A stretch of DNA of 46,924 bases from Pinguiococcus pyrenoidosus (lineage: Eukaryota; Sar; Pinguiophyceae; Pinguiochrysidales; Pinguiochrysidaceae), in NCBI GenBank assembly GCA_019677205.1, contig JAAMXY010001198.1, positions 1 to 46,924 on the forward strand, read 5' to 3'. The notes beneath the pieces are model-generated. The model was not told the origin of the DNA and searched no databases. It saw nothing but the letters and a program-made list of their open reading frames with translations. Within the stretch, counting starts at the first letter, position 1; every line of letters begins with the position of its first letter. Below are positions 12,301 to 18,629 of this stretch, piece after piece. The position numbers were made by a program, and so were the translations under genes.

Positions 12301-12443
12301 TTCTCTCCTGGCGCCACGCTCGCCTTGCGAAGCTTGTAGGCCTCCGATCGAAAGCGCCTCCTCGGCATCTCGCCACCGCCTCGAAGCCGCTGCTTGAGCT
12401 GCGGCGTCTCCTCGAGCAGCTCTTCGTCATACTCGTCGTCCAT
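3390..12443 (-). CDS. UTP20: UTP20, U3 snoRNP / small-subunit processome HEAT-repeat protein
   Basis: A single uninterrupted exon encodes about 3017 residues, in the range of yeast and human UTP20 (about 2500-2800). UTP20 is a nucleolar helical-repeat scaffold of the small-subunit processome needed for 18S rRNA maturation. The protein is almost entirely alpha-helical repeat sequence, with family-like segments such as IFVRLTSDNSEAVRKEAEEA and VRKLAAQTF. About two thirds along is an acidic tract of Asp and Glu (coding DNA near 6560-6760) that may be a flexible linker. The basic C-terminus (KKRAEKKRKRAIHRL) fits nucleolar location. I chose the ATG at 12443 (MDDEYDEELLEETPQ) over an in-frame start 219 bases further upstream, whose added sequence looks non-conserved. 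The gene is tail to tail with the hemW-like gene, 34 bp between stops. Confidence 0.9.
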   Translation of the reverse strand: MDDEYDEELLEETPQLKQRLRGGGEMPRRRFRSEAYKLRKASVAPGEKLREEGGLRSDALDAGAVSAELESSFSGQRCALAVELDRQRELNIAPLWKRSYYELWPLVQSLAHVLHHRDAILERLLLLLAAPSPPCKATALQLAAVMAKDLQEELLPAFPKLSKAILTAVDVDDAELSTKAFETLGYVLRFLAERSGAGKLPALLTPLYGPFLGHSRDYIRKLAAQTFSIALRKVGRKAFRRHVVGVLKAAARAMTDNLQETREKDFLSGLGELVFSVVKTANKKLHSRSKELFSVVFPLIVEEDGGAKRASQALARVAFAMGKRLIDALVNQAHPKESRPVWDALAATLMDGTGTSDSGTSAGARGRSLQHSLDLLVQLAGARGGVFVRLGESDDILHRVQEELLNRVYSGPETADGTCVSVLEFCALLWLSRAPIFRKEDVLTQVLRGLMATPTALHKKRLLPELIFLDRVQAKISIDGDHAMLLRTLLGNLEDTSRMLLVLQRLLRCGFLDDGFKALADEIHEQGLDEATADKDIPRSIVEASRSRLEDVLRAGPRKVLRSSVIVALSVYPTCLSSADAASLMRQSAGQRKRPKKGKPIDAWDLNLPLGWSAGADDYVVSCRALECVSRVSALATSKLLGFSGDLRKLLSCTAEILRRAVKRSGELIETRRCSVLAWRAAASVMSAVEVFRTRLGSSDVIHPDEYLEGLDKETEAFEALLGDGAASNLRSGSHWLRLYTLEVCTRLAPVPWRTEEQEPLAPGSIFQGRCRILEVCLEIEKTPLAIDNERIFTASLNRLEMWVASGRVPTSILQMLAAFCVGLLHVKFSPIWGASAAVLAAVVETTEGLDLCSALLGDELRQLDRQRAAPQIEPQNEDVQSMEDLDAGVERQMSKDDGSIPWITDESGLLLCSDMRLSTTTAGTMCKDERTDGETHFRVVWGALARCPKITMNRSRQVVPVILSFFHVQYFRSANCYATTLALDDKASDDGFVMQNVKLTSSELRARLLAVLGAVEKVTSPKSMYKAELVKACVEILLQRADPKVAKQAFLVLLRWRSTALTNHRKTLLSLLETTSRLREALLKFRLTGDEQTVTPSERGELVPVLVRLLFGRLSARSGSVRTQKESPAARRAAILAWMAQLGAEELEFFIGLVLRPLLPPALLKREIREIHADEELRDYVVPPEKVAQVAGFLHLLKDIVSKLGYKVAGFLPIILRVLIGVTRRCAVQKGVSIGAGESDEGQAKAGAAIGKDRASNLRVMAITRLCGLIEQFGDDFDFSPYIADFLRPLERSIVALPETVADVSKTPALVRLGVVMADSSHTANSLVEASSLVAALIASVSTATQFLIVQQLLRMFDKLLEMDISNSPIRKHLPLLLEHLSRRLSSSLGSKVGKLAQLELAILCRVSEAVTEHVDADAQGLLDAASVDTLVQLLLPHLAPKLDRKGASTDEEAKFVIIRAYDNLLPMTPVSAAIKYLRLLGKVLGPSKNAAAGEQMSKLRLHVAQSFERTCARADALVDQTDNALLVHFGAVAECVVSLNAYDPKDVNSQRDLDTIVEGLNALAGRAQEDGAGWASLLQKKPNWTSRLAPASTDAFYSEGAIDGYGSLVAPMASALAVVVGICIHFVGDAEVSLRIAAFAALSSLTSFVKTLQDNEGLGAYLERQCWISVLSSALLPNLKAGLSSKSEAIQQASFKLLGAVAAAFPDRIGGGWHGDLHALRTEHDDELDNFFVNVYHIQIHRRARALSRLRSLLASQDVFSPSTVTKILLPLSLAPLRSKYVEKRENYLKEAAKLVGAVCRHLSWPQYVGLIRNVLQQLRRFPNRENQLVTTLRYISENFTFDVVPPAEDEDVAAEIDGETQEQDHASGTLPTKMTTRAGGGKQKDNSEGTDGNDEEEDEDEDEDEDGDEDDDDKDNKDDDKDTKVHTDDAKDGAGDGDEAGEDADEVEDAEDGNGSEVEHDSGDAKDAIQLRERVWQQLNRRILPEVQRAVTKKTRDKSNTTIHVCRAPVAYAYLNFIRVLPESSLRLRLPNLLLVLCSQLKLRDVNLRDQARKVLGNVASTLGPKYLRAVVGELASSLTEGYQLHVRGYTLHTVLKAVAESYSPPLDAAHLWKPATVDDGIDEQAQLPELPALDTSVGDVVSLLVEDIVGKVGMLKEMRNVDATSISSMREAKGIKAYDALEILSSRLLCRPSYAAACPETPQSVSAVHAMLSPLLTPLLDPDLEVRHANKLQEAIMRVARGLSLNPSFRVDEILLYTHATMAPLIRISRDASQPLYAPSEERMEEDGQQKEQTSETRRPDDVRRSRVRGWIASEAQMARTAAEARKRKLEVQRENVSVLDGASAPVLTGRLQHAAKKLKLGAKADLTANAATTAALRYAFFLLNAALKRRSEVQQQNSDLADAFVPLLARFLNRGHAFESSVTRAACRSLTLLIPLELRSIHDWRGQLCSGLLSVMMKHSKTFETNKNEVVLGAFKALAALIADEDRQEGPEDPAEDVQRKLLNDKQFRVLLLFLQSAALEPDPEPATFTLVKSVVRRRLLTPEVYDLMDKVSKVYVQSFNPSVRSIATQIFVDFLITYPLTDKKLDILVKQLIANLEYQDLDGRISAMRMMSLLLKRLPKAVLDRYAMDMFLPIFVRLTSDNSEAVRKEAEEALARLLKGVGDDALAEMRNLTLSWLQKDKGLEFWRAGAQGAGLVFVYRTPSAKRADYPAKVLQSIFRLLSGLIAEPTVKSASEDWIFVYHSLVSVEKLGKTLPAACASLLAQPVRPDDGTVLPIDIISELLAYPHAWVRTAGARLWSMLLRGEASKLEFRRVRDLLSSENRHYQLVRRFVLQVNTDQELPGSLVSDAAENLAWLCRRFPPGEKGTEWLIQRMSFLCHEQKGMDRKIAVSRFFRCLCLPEGQNDGTKAMLEANLIPALHALIRLRNAATEEVQATTPARQPTGSRSEALLAEVAETLERLERCVGSQHFVQGYAQVGKALEKKRAEKKRKRAIHRLGIADQIESSKKHRR
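6706..6757 (-). repeat. Coding trinucleotide-type repeat, acidic tract of UTP20
   Basis: Repeated gtcttc units on the + strand read as Glu-Asp runs on the minus strand. This is a low-complexity stretch that could vary in length without breaking the frame. Confidence 0.8.
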
Positions 12444-12943
12444 GGCTGCCTGGGAACTTCGCGAAATCGCTGACGGCCTCCGCCGAGGCCACAAGTTGAA
12501 GCTGAAGACCCTAGGTTTCCGCTGCGGCGTTTTGCACAGGCAATCGCATGGCCGAGATGCGCCTAGGAAGAAGCGCAGACCGTCGAGGGACCCGCTCAAA
12601 AGGGGGCAATTTGGCGAGAGTCCGGCGTCCAAAAATGCCTGAATTTCTCGGCGAAAGGCCATCAGCTGATGTTCCGGGAAGCTTCCAAGCCTCCCTTTCC
12701 TCCACTATTGTGATTCTTGTAAGGATGATCTCAATTCAGATTTGGGCGACTGCGGAATTCGACGCGCCCGCATGTAGAGGGCAAGAACGCACGAAGTTCA
12801 AACCCGGCTTGGCGGCAAGGCGCGAGGGCGCATCTTGGCGCGTCAGAGTGTCTTCGGCTCTTCTGAGGTCCTTGCTGGCTGGTCTGACCGCCTGTGGCCC
12901 GAAACGGAGTGATTTTCGCGCGGCGTCGGCGGCTTGGAAACGA
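12444..12943. other. Divergent intergenic region
   Basis: This lies head to head between UTP20 (-) and the unknown membrane protein gene (+). Both frames extend into it without an obvious conserved product, so it is best read as a shared promoter and 5' leaders. No specific motif is recognisable. Confidence 0.5.
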
Positions 12944-13996
12944 ATGGCTCCCGTTGCGCGTCTGTCTCTCCAGACGCTGGTGCCCTTGCTGGGCGATGCG
13001 TTCACCCTCTTCGGCCTGGCCATGCTGGTCATGCACTCCAAGCGCAATCGCCGCGGGTACGCGCTGCTTCGGCCGGCGCCGATCATGTGCCTGCTGGCTG
13101 GCTGCCTCGTGGCGGCCGCGCCGTTCTTCCACCCGGCGGTCAAGGAGCTCCAGCACACCATAGAAGGCGTGCTGAGCATCCTCAAGGCCGGCCCGCTGTC
13201 TCAAGATGCCTCCGGGAGCGTTCTCGCGCCTTTGCAGGCGTTGGCGTTCATGCTTGTGGCCGACTCAGCGGCGCGGCGCGCGGTGCCGCGTCTGGCGTCG
13301 GGGATCGTGGCCCTGGGCCTGAGCGGCCAGCTGCTGTTCCGCGGCACTCTGAAGCCGAAGGAGGGCGGTCCGTCGCGGACGTTGGCGGTGGTGTGCATCT
13401 GCGGCGTGCTGGGAGGCTTTGCAGCTTGGGGAGAGGACTTCTTTCCGAAGGATTCCGCTGCGGCCTTTGCGGCCAAGCCTCTGCTGGACCTCACGGAGCA
13501 TGCGGACTTGATGCTGCGTCTCGTGGCCGTGGTGCTCATGCTCTTCGACTCGGAGCGGCAGGGCTTCGGAGAGACGGGCTGGGTGCTCTCGCAAGTGCTC
13601 GCGGCGACAGTCCGCGTGGCGTACCTCGCCCGCGTTGACAAGCTCGCTGGGTTCCTGACCGAGCCAGACTTCCCCCGCGGAACGCGCGTCTGTCTCGTTG
13701 TCCTTGTCTTGGTCATTGGAGTCCTCAGCATTCTGAAGGCGCACGGCCTCTTGCATATCTCGACGATCTTTGCGGTGGCAGTCATCAGCGTCGCGGCCAC
13801 GTTCTGCCAGAGCGACATCGACGACGAGGTACTCAAGACGACGGTGAGCACGACCGCCATGCTCGTGGCCTTCCTCGCGATCGGCACCATCCTGATCGGC
13901 GGCGGCACGAGCTTCCTAGCCGCGCTCGTCTTCGGGAATGTGCTGTACACGGTGCACGGCCTTGATAGCCTCTTTAAAGCCGCCGAAGCTGAATGA
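12944..13996 (+). CDS. Multipass membrane protein of unknown function
   Basis: A single exon encodes about 350 residues. The start ATG at 12944 was chosen because the preceding in-frame sequence (from 12548) is compositionally unlike the rest. At least eight hydrophobic stretches are visible, for example LVPLLGDAFTLFGLAMLVM, CLLAGCLVAAAPFF, LAVVCICGVLGGFAAW, CLVVLVLVIGVLSIL and TIFAVAVISVAATF. The last pair, around TMLVAFLAIGTILIGGG, forms a glycine-rich hairpin. Loops carry few charged motifs and no transporter signature that I recognise. An integral membrane location is well supported; no function should be assigned. Confidence 0.7.
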   Translation: MAPVARLSLQTLVPLLGDAFTLFGLAMLVMHSKRNRRGYALLRPAPIMCLLAGCLVAAAPFFHPAVKELQHTIEGVLSILKAGPLSQDASGSVLAPLQALAFMLVADSAARRAVPRLASGIVALGLSGQLLFRGTLKPKEGGPSRTLAVVCICGVLGGFAAWGEDFFPKDSAAAFAAKPLLDLTEHADLMLRLVAVVLMLFDSERQGFGETGWVLSQVLAATVRVAYLARVDKLAGFLTEPDFPRGTRVCLVVLVLVIGVLSILKAHGLLHISTIFAVAVISVAATFCQSDIDDEVLKTTVSTTAMLVAFLAIGTILIGGGTSFLAALVFGNVLYTVHGLDSLFKAAEAE

Positions 13997-14423
13997 ATGG
14001 ATGATCCTTGTCTTCTGCCCGCAATGCTTCCTGATCGCGCCTCCGTCCTCGCTTCTGTGCAAGCTCTGTAGCTCACCCCTCGTTCCGTCGCATGATCCAG
14101 ATCCATCCTCCTCCTCTCAAGAAGCAGCTGTCCCCCAAGCCGCCATCGAGTCTGTTTCCCCTTCTCTCTGTCTCCCTCGCTCGCTCGCTTTCTTTGTCTG
14201 TTATCTATCTATATATAATGCGTATATATGGCATCTACTCCGAATATCTCTCTATATTCCCTATTGATCTTTCATATGGGTGGTCAAGAGAATCTTGTCT
14301 ATCTATCAGCACCCAAAACTTCCGCAAGTCCAGTCCGGCGCTTCGTCCTCTCCACCGCGAAGCGGCCCATGAGCCTTTGGGTTTCTAGCGGAGCTCCAGC
14401 GGTGCCATAGCCCTGCGATCGGG
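13997..14423. other. Intergenic region with AT-rich microsatellite-like stretch
   Basis: The 3' flank of the membrane protein gene and the leader of the next gene. An AT-rich patch around 14200-14270 (tctatctatatataatg and similar) stands out against the GC-rich background and might serve in transcription ending or starting. No gene is seen. Confidence 0.5.
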
Positions 14424-15041
14424 ATGAAGCTGCGGGTCTTCGCGTGGCTGCTGATCAGCTGCCTTGCAGCGCCAGCAGATGCCTTGGGAGCGCGGGAGCG
14501 CCTCCCGCGCAGTGACTTCCGATGGAGGGGCTCGTACATGCCGCCCCGCGCGAGTCAGTTCAACTTGCGCAAAAGTCGCAAGGCCTCCTTCGAGGTGCGC
14601 GTGGGCGACGATGCGCAGCTGATCACCAAGAAGAGTGGAGAGACTCTCCAACACGTGCTGGTCAAGGCCCTCATTTGGGCGCTCTACCACGAGGACTACC
14701 CGGGCATTGAGATCGAGAGGGACATCGGGGACGAGAAGCTGCCGGATTGCGTGGCCCTGGCAGGACAAGAGCCGCTGTTCTGGGGCGAATCCGGGCGGAT
14801 GAGCAGTGCCAAAGCGGTGGACATCGCCACGAGATTCCCGGCGACGCACTTCGTCAATGTGCGCTGGGCCGTGGACCTTGACGACTTCACGACGCCGCTG
14901 CTGCGGGCTCTGCGGGCCGCTGATGTCACGCGGTCGGCCCCCTTCGAGTTCGCGGTGGTGACCAAGAACCCGCTGGACTTTGTCGACGAGTCTGGCCACA
15001 TCCGCATTTCCAGGGAGGATCTCATTTGGACGCGACTTTGA
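14424..15041 (+). CDS. YaeQ-like PD-(D/E)xK-fold protein with signal peptide
   Basis: A single exon encodes 205 residues. The first ~22 (MKLRVFAWLLISCLAAPADA) look like a signal peptide, possibly the first part of a bipartite organelle targeting signal. The mature part holds ETLQHVLVKALIWALYHEDY, then LPDCVALAG and LFWGESGRMSSAKAVDIATR. This order resembles bacterial YaeQ (ETLEHVVLK..., a D before a strand, then an E in a W-x-E/D-x-G turn), a family with a PD-(D/E)xK nuclease-like fold and no clear biochemical role. The candidate acidic pair is Asp in PDC and Glu in WGES. The assignment rests on recalled motif order, not an alignment. Nuclease activity is not implied. Confidence 0.5.
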   Translation: MKLRVFAWLLISCLAAPADALGARERLPRSDFRWRGSYMPPRASQFNLRKSRKASFEVRVGDDAQLITKKSGETLQHVLVKALIWALYHEDYPGIEIERDIGDEKLPDCVALAGQEPLFWGESGRMSSAKAVDIATRFPATHFVNVRWAVDLDDFTTPLLRALRAADVTRSAPFEFAVVTKNPLDFVDESGHIRISREDLIWTRL

Positions 15042-15620
15042 AGAGACGCCGGAGATATAGACGAACTAAAGAAAGAAGCCCCCCCACGCGATTGAAATGC
15101 GGAGGGCAAAGCGAGACGTGATGATGTGGTGTGCAGCAAAGACTGCCAAGCGATGCAGCTGGACGAAGTGGCATATGGCGGCAGCTGGGTTCGGGTGAAA
15201 GCGCGCAGACTGGCGACGAGACGCGGGGAATCGCAGAAAGGGTTCCTCGCTCCGTCCACGAGATGCGCCATCAAGGAAAGGTTGGTGACGACGACGACGG
15301 GTGCGTCGGGGGAACCAGCGCCTCTGTGCTGCCTGCGGAAGCCTCCCCTCCGCTGTTGCCAGCGGCAAGGCAATGCTGCGGGTTGCATCTTGGAGGGAGA
15401 TGGTCGCCTGGAGAACACCAGATCGTCTGAGGTGGCAGTTGGTGACGGAAAGCCTGCCTCCAGAAGGGCCCCCGAAAGCTGCGGACCTCGTCGCCTGAAC
15501 ACCGGGGACGAGTTCAAAGACGAGGCGTCTTCCAACCGGCAATCTGAATTGCCAAAACAAAGCATATCATATCTCAGATCTTCTTGATTTCGTTTTCTTC
15601 ATTTCGTTCTTCTTCATTTT
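15042..15620. other. Convergent intergenic region
   Basis: This separates the stop codons of the YaeQ-like gene (+) and the lipoyl-like gene (-). It carries overlapping open frames on both strands without recognisable motifs. A TTC/TTT-rich stretch at 15580-15625 precedes the minus-strand stop. No gene is supported. Confidence 0.5.
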
Positions 15621-16076
15621 TCATTTCTTCATGTAGGCCTGCCACAGAAAGGGCGTGGTCTCACTGCGCAGGTCCTTCGGCGGCGCCTCAAGGAGCTTCT
15701 CGCCAGCTGGGCTCCGAAAGAACTCCACGTCGGCCTCTTCCTCGCAAAGCACCGCCACCGGGTGATTCACGGGAGTGGGCGACTGCCCCTCCTTCACCAA
15801 GATCTTTGCCAGGAAGCCCTCCTCCTGCACTTCCACCTCCAGCGTCACAGCACCCGGAATATCCGGCGAGAGTTCTTCGACTTCGGCGTCGAAGGCCAGG
15901 TCATACGTCTCCACCGTGTCGCCCTCTTGCAAGTGCCACTTGGCGATTCGGGCCTCCTGCACACTGGGAGCAAACGGCGGCATGGGCATGAGCTTGTAGG
16001 AGCCTTTGGGAGCGCCGCTGAGGAGGCGAAGGCCCCTCCCTGGCCACCGCAGCCCACGCCGCAGCATCCTCAGCAT
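15621..16076 (-). CDS. Mitochondrial lipoyl-domain-like protein without the acceptor lysine
   Basis: The ATG at 16076 gives 151 residues. The basic, Arg-rich start (MLRMLRRGLRWPGRGLRLLS) looks like a mitochondrial presequence. Residues 28-120 match the E2 lipoyl domain of pyruvate dehydrogenase in order: LMPMPPFAPSVQEARIAKW, EGDTVETYD, VTLEVEVQEEGFLAKILVKEG, then PVNHPVAVLCEEEADVEFF. The lipoylated lysine normally sits in a DKA turn just before the VEV strand. Here the turn reads PGAVTLEVEV, with Ala at about residue 76, and about ten extra residues precede it. There is no peripheral-subunit-binding or acyltransferase domain. It is probably a structural or regulatory partner in a 2-oxoacid dehydrogenase setting rather than an acyl carrier. 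The fold is likely; the role is inference. Confidence 0.7.
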   Translation of the reverse strand: MLRMLRRGLRWPGRGLRLLSGAPKGSYKLMPMPPFAPSVQEARIAKWHLQEGDTVETYDLAFDAEVEELSPDIPGAVTLEVEVQEEGFLAKILVKEGQSPTPVNHPVAVLCEEEADVEFFRSPAGEKLLEAPPKDLRSETTPFLWQAYMKK

Positions 16077-16757
16077 GGCGGTCGCCTCAGCTCCTGTACG
16101 TTTCTGCAGGCGCAAGCCCTGGAGCGCTATGCGCTTCCGAGTGCCATGCCAATACCCCGCAATGGCGTTGCAGGGAGAGAAGCGCCTTTTTCGCCCAACT
16201 TTTGTGGCGCCGAAAGAATATCAGATATGGAAAAGCAAAGGGAAGCGCTGACGATCGGTGTGACAGCCGGATCCGAAGAGTGGCAGCGGTGTAGGACTCG
16301 AGCCTTTTAAGTGCACATCGTTCTGCGCGATCTGCAGGAGCGTTGTGCAGCCATGAATCGCGTCAATAGGACGAGCAGAGCGAGTTTGGCCGGCGCTGGG
16401 CTCGGAATTTGCGCGCCAGGTCATCCATGATTGGCCCCGCTTGAGATATCGGTTTCAGCTTCAAATTACTTTCCGGAGGAATTACTATGGTAGTGTGGGA
16501 CAATCGGTTGGTCCGCAGCAGAAGACGCGAGCCGCAGATAATCCATTGGATTGCAGCGCAATCCGCAGAATCCCGAAGTTCAAACGCACTTCTGGCGCGC
16601 CAAGTGTGCCCGTCTCTCTGGCGCAGTTTGGCCTGCGTGCTTCGGAGTTTCCGTCTGCGACCGCGCGCAGGTACCGCGAGACGCACGATGGTGTCGCGGG
16701 GCGCGAGTCTGCTGTAGTGCATCGGAGATCGCGCCACAAGCAAAGTGACAGTTTAGG
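16077..16757. other. Divergent intergenic region
   Basis: Head-to-head spacer between the lipoyl-like gene (-) and the AGC kinase gene (+). It must contain both promoters. No convincing exon or motif was found. Confidence 0.55.
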
Positions 16758-18320
16758 ATGTCGGACTCCGGCACCGAGAGTCCCAGCTCTCCGGGCGCTT
16801 CCACGGAGTCCCTGAGCCCCAGGAGCACGCTGGACCTACAGGGACTGCGCCAGTACGTCGTGCGCGACTTGGACACCGGAGAGGTGTACGCGCTCGGGGC
16901 GGAGGATCTGGAGTTTGACACGTTCACCTCGCCGCGCAAAGAACGGCGGCGCTCGTCGGGATACGCGCAGATGAGCCGAGCTGTCAACGACACCCTGAAT
17001 GGACTGGGAATCGCGCTGAGCGCCACCGTGTCGGGCGTGTGGAGCTTTCTGAGCGACGGCGGAGCGCTGCTGTTTGGAGATGCCGAGTTCGGCCTGTATC
17101 ACGGGATGAACGTGGAAACGGCTCGTCTGCAGGGAGACGACGGCCGGCCCGGAGAGGAGATCCGCATGAGTGAGTTGGGAGTCGTCCGGACGCTGGGTCG
17201 CGGCGCGTTCGGGCAGGTCCTGCTGGTGCGGCACAAGCCGAGCGCAAAGGAGTTCGCGCTGAAGATCGTGAGACTGCAGGCCAGCGGACACATCACGCAG
17301 CAGCAGCTCATGGAGGAGAAGCACGTGCTCGAGAAGATGGGGCGCTGCCGCCACCCGTACTGCGCGGCGCTCAAGTTCGCGTTCCATGCCAACGACTCGC
17401 TCTACCTCGGGATGGAGTACCTGTCCGGCGGGGATTTGAAGAAGCACCTCCGGCTGCACCGCCGACTGCCCCTCGCGTGGGTGCGATTTTGGGTGGCAGA
17501 GCTGGTGCTCGCCCTGGGGCATCTTCACTCCCTGGACATAGTGTATAGAGATGTGAAGCCGCACAATTGTATTCTTGACAGCGACGGCCATGTCCGCATT
17601 GTTGATTTTGGGCTTAGCAAGCAGCGCGTGACCGATGCCTGTGGCGCCAGGACGCTACTGGGCACGCCGGACTACGCCGCGCCGGAGGTGCTGGCGGTGG
17701 GATTCCGGAGAGCGGCGCAGAAACGAGAGAAGCGGTTGCAGAAGGAGCAGAAGAGCAGCACAGCTCCCCCGGCGGGAAGGCGCTCGTCCAGCCACGAGAT
17801 TTCGCTGGACGATCTGCAGACCTGGAGGGATGGGTACGGCAAGGCTGCGGACTGGTGGTCCTTGGGAGTCATGACCTACGAGCTGCTGAGCGGGTCGTCG
17901 CCCTTCAAAGCTCGCGACGTCCGGCACACCTACAAGAAGATCCTCTTCTCGCCGCTCAAGTTTCGCGGCGAGGAGTACTTCCACGAGGACACCAGGACCC
18001 TGCTCAATGGCCTGCTCGAGAAGGACCCTGCGGATCGCCTGGGGTCGTGGAACGATATCCCGAAGGACATCATGAGCCAGCCTTTCTTCGCGACAATCGA
18101 TTGGGACCTGCTGATGGCACGGAAGCTCCCAAGCCCGTATCACTCCGCGGACGCGCTCCTTGACAAGGAGTGCCAAGATGGCGGAGCGGAGGCGCAGCGC
18201 TCCGCACCCACCGTGGACAAGGCGGGGCACGTTGAGAAGCATCTGTGCTCTCCGGTCCCCGTGGCACCCGCGGCTCAGTTCCAAGATGCGGCCGCTGCGA
18301 TGGCGCTTGACGCTTTCTGA
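16758..18320 (+). CDS. AGC-family serine/threonine protein kinase
   Basis: A single exon encodes 520 residues. The catalytic domain begins near residue 140: glycine loop GRGAFG (148-152 region), FALKIV with the ATP-binding lysine at 169, the alpha-C stretch MEEKHVLEKM, catalytic loop YRDVKPHN (263-270), DFG (283-285), and activation segment GTPDYAAPE (302-310). YRD with GTPDYxAPE is the AGC pattern. The usual Glu in KPEN is His here. Between APE and DWWSLG lies an insert of about 50 residues (311-360), basic and Ser-rich (RRSSSHEIS); large inserts here also occur in MAST/NDR/Greatwall-like relatives, though theirs usually fall between DFG and APE. No hydrophobic FxxF motif is evident at the C-terminus. 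The first 135 residues have no recognisable domain. All catalytic residues are present, so an active kinase is expected; the substrate is unknown. Confidence 0.88.
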   Translation: MSDSGTESPSSPGASTESLSPRSTLDLQGLRQYVVRDLDTGEVYALGAEDLEFDTFTSPRKERRRSSGYAQMSRAVNDTLNGLGIALSATVSGVWSFLSDGGALLFGDAEFGLYHGMNVETARLQGDDGRPGEEIRMSELGVVRTLGRGAFGQVLLVRHKPSAKEFALKIVRLQASGHITQQQLMEEKHVLEKMGRCRHPYCAALKFAFHANDSLYLGMEYLSGGDLKKHLRLHRRLPLAWVRFWVAELVLALGHLHSLDIVYRDVKPHNCILDSDGHVRIVDFGLSKQRVTDACGARTLLGTPDYAAPEVLAVGFRRAAQKREKRLQKEQKSSTAPPAGRRSSSHEISLDDLQTWRDGYGKAADWWSLGVMTYELLSGSSPFKARDVRHTYKKILFSPLKFRGEEYFHEDTRTLLNGLLEKDPADRLGSWNDIPKDIMSQPFFATIDWDLLMARKLPSPYHSADALLDKECQDGGAEAQRSAPTVDKAGHVEKHLCSPVPVAPAAQFQDAAAAMALDAF

Positions 18321-18629
18321 TGTTGTTTTTGAGGAGATTTGGAGTCTGCTGCTGATGTTGATTTCGCCTTGACTGGCTTTCATTTGCTTTAACGCATGTT
18401 GCTTTGCTTTGTATGTGCCGGATAGGAGCCGTACAGGACTTGTACATTCGGAGAGCCAAACTTGAGGATCCAAGATGAAGGTATTTTCTTGATCTCCTTG
18501 CCGCTTTCGGGTCGCCTCGAACCTCCCGATGGGCCGCCTCGAACCTCCCGATGGGCCGCCTCGAACCTACCGATGAGCCGCCTCGAACCTCCCGATGCAC
18601 ACAAGCCTTTCCCTCGGGTCAGGCGTCGC
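18321..18629. other. Convergent intergenic region with minisatellite
   Basis: Tail-to-tail spacer between the kinase (+) and the SNF2 remodeller (-). It contains the four-copy 22-bp repeat at 18511-18598. The rest shows nothing recognisable. Confidence 0.65.
18511..18598. repeat. 22-bp tandem repeat, four copies
   Basis: Four head-to-tail copies of a 22-bp unit (core gccgcctcgaacctcccgat) with one or two changes per copy. They lie just beyond the proposed stop of the SNF2 gene, hence in its 3' region. An open frame passes through them from the SNF2 side and could be mistaken for coding sequence. Confidence 0.92.

Noticed and set aside
18511-18598. CRISPR array
   Set aside because: Copies are directly adjacent with no spacers, and the window is eukaryotic.
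18389-18629. Open frame extending the SNF2 protein through the 22-bp repeats
   Set aside because: The family-like C-terminus and a strong splice acceptor favour ending at 18630; the extension is repeat-encoded.
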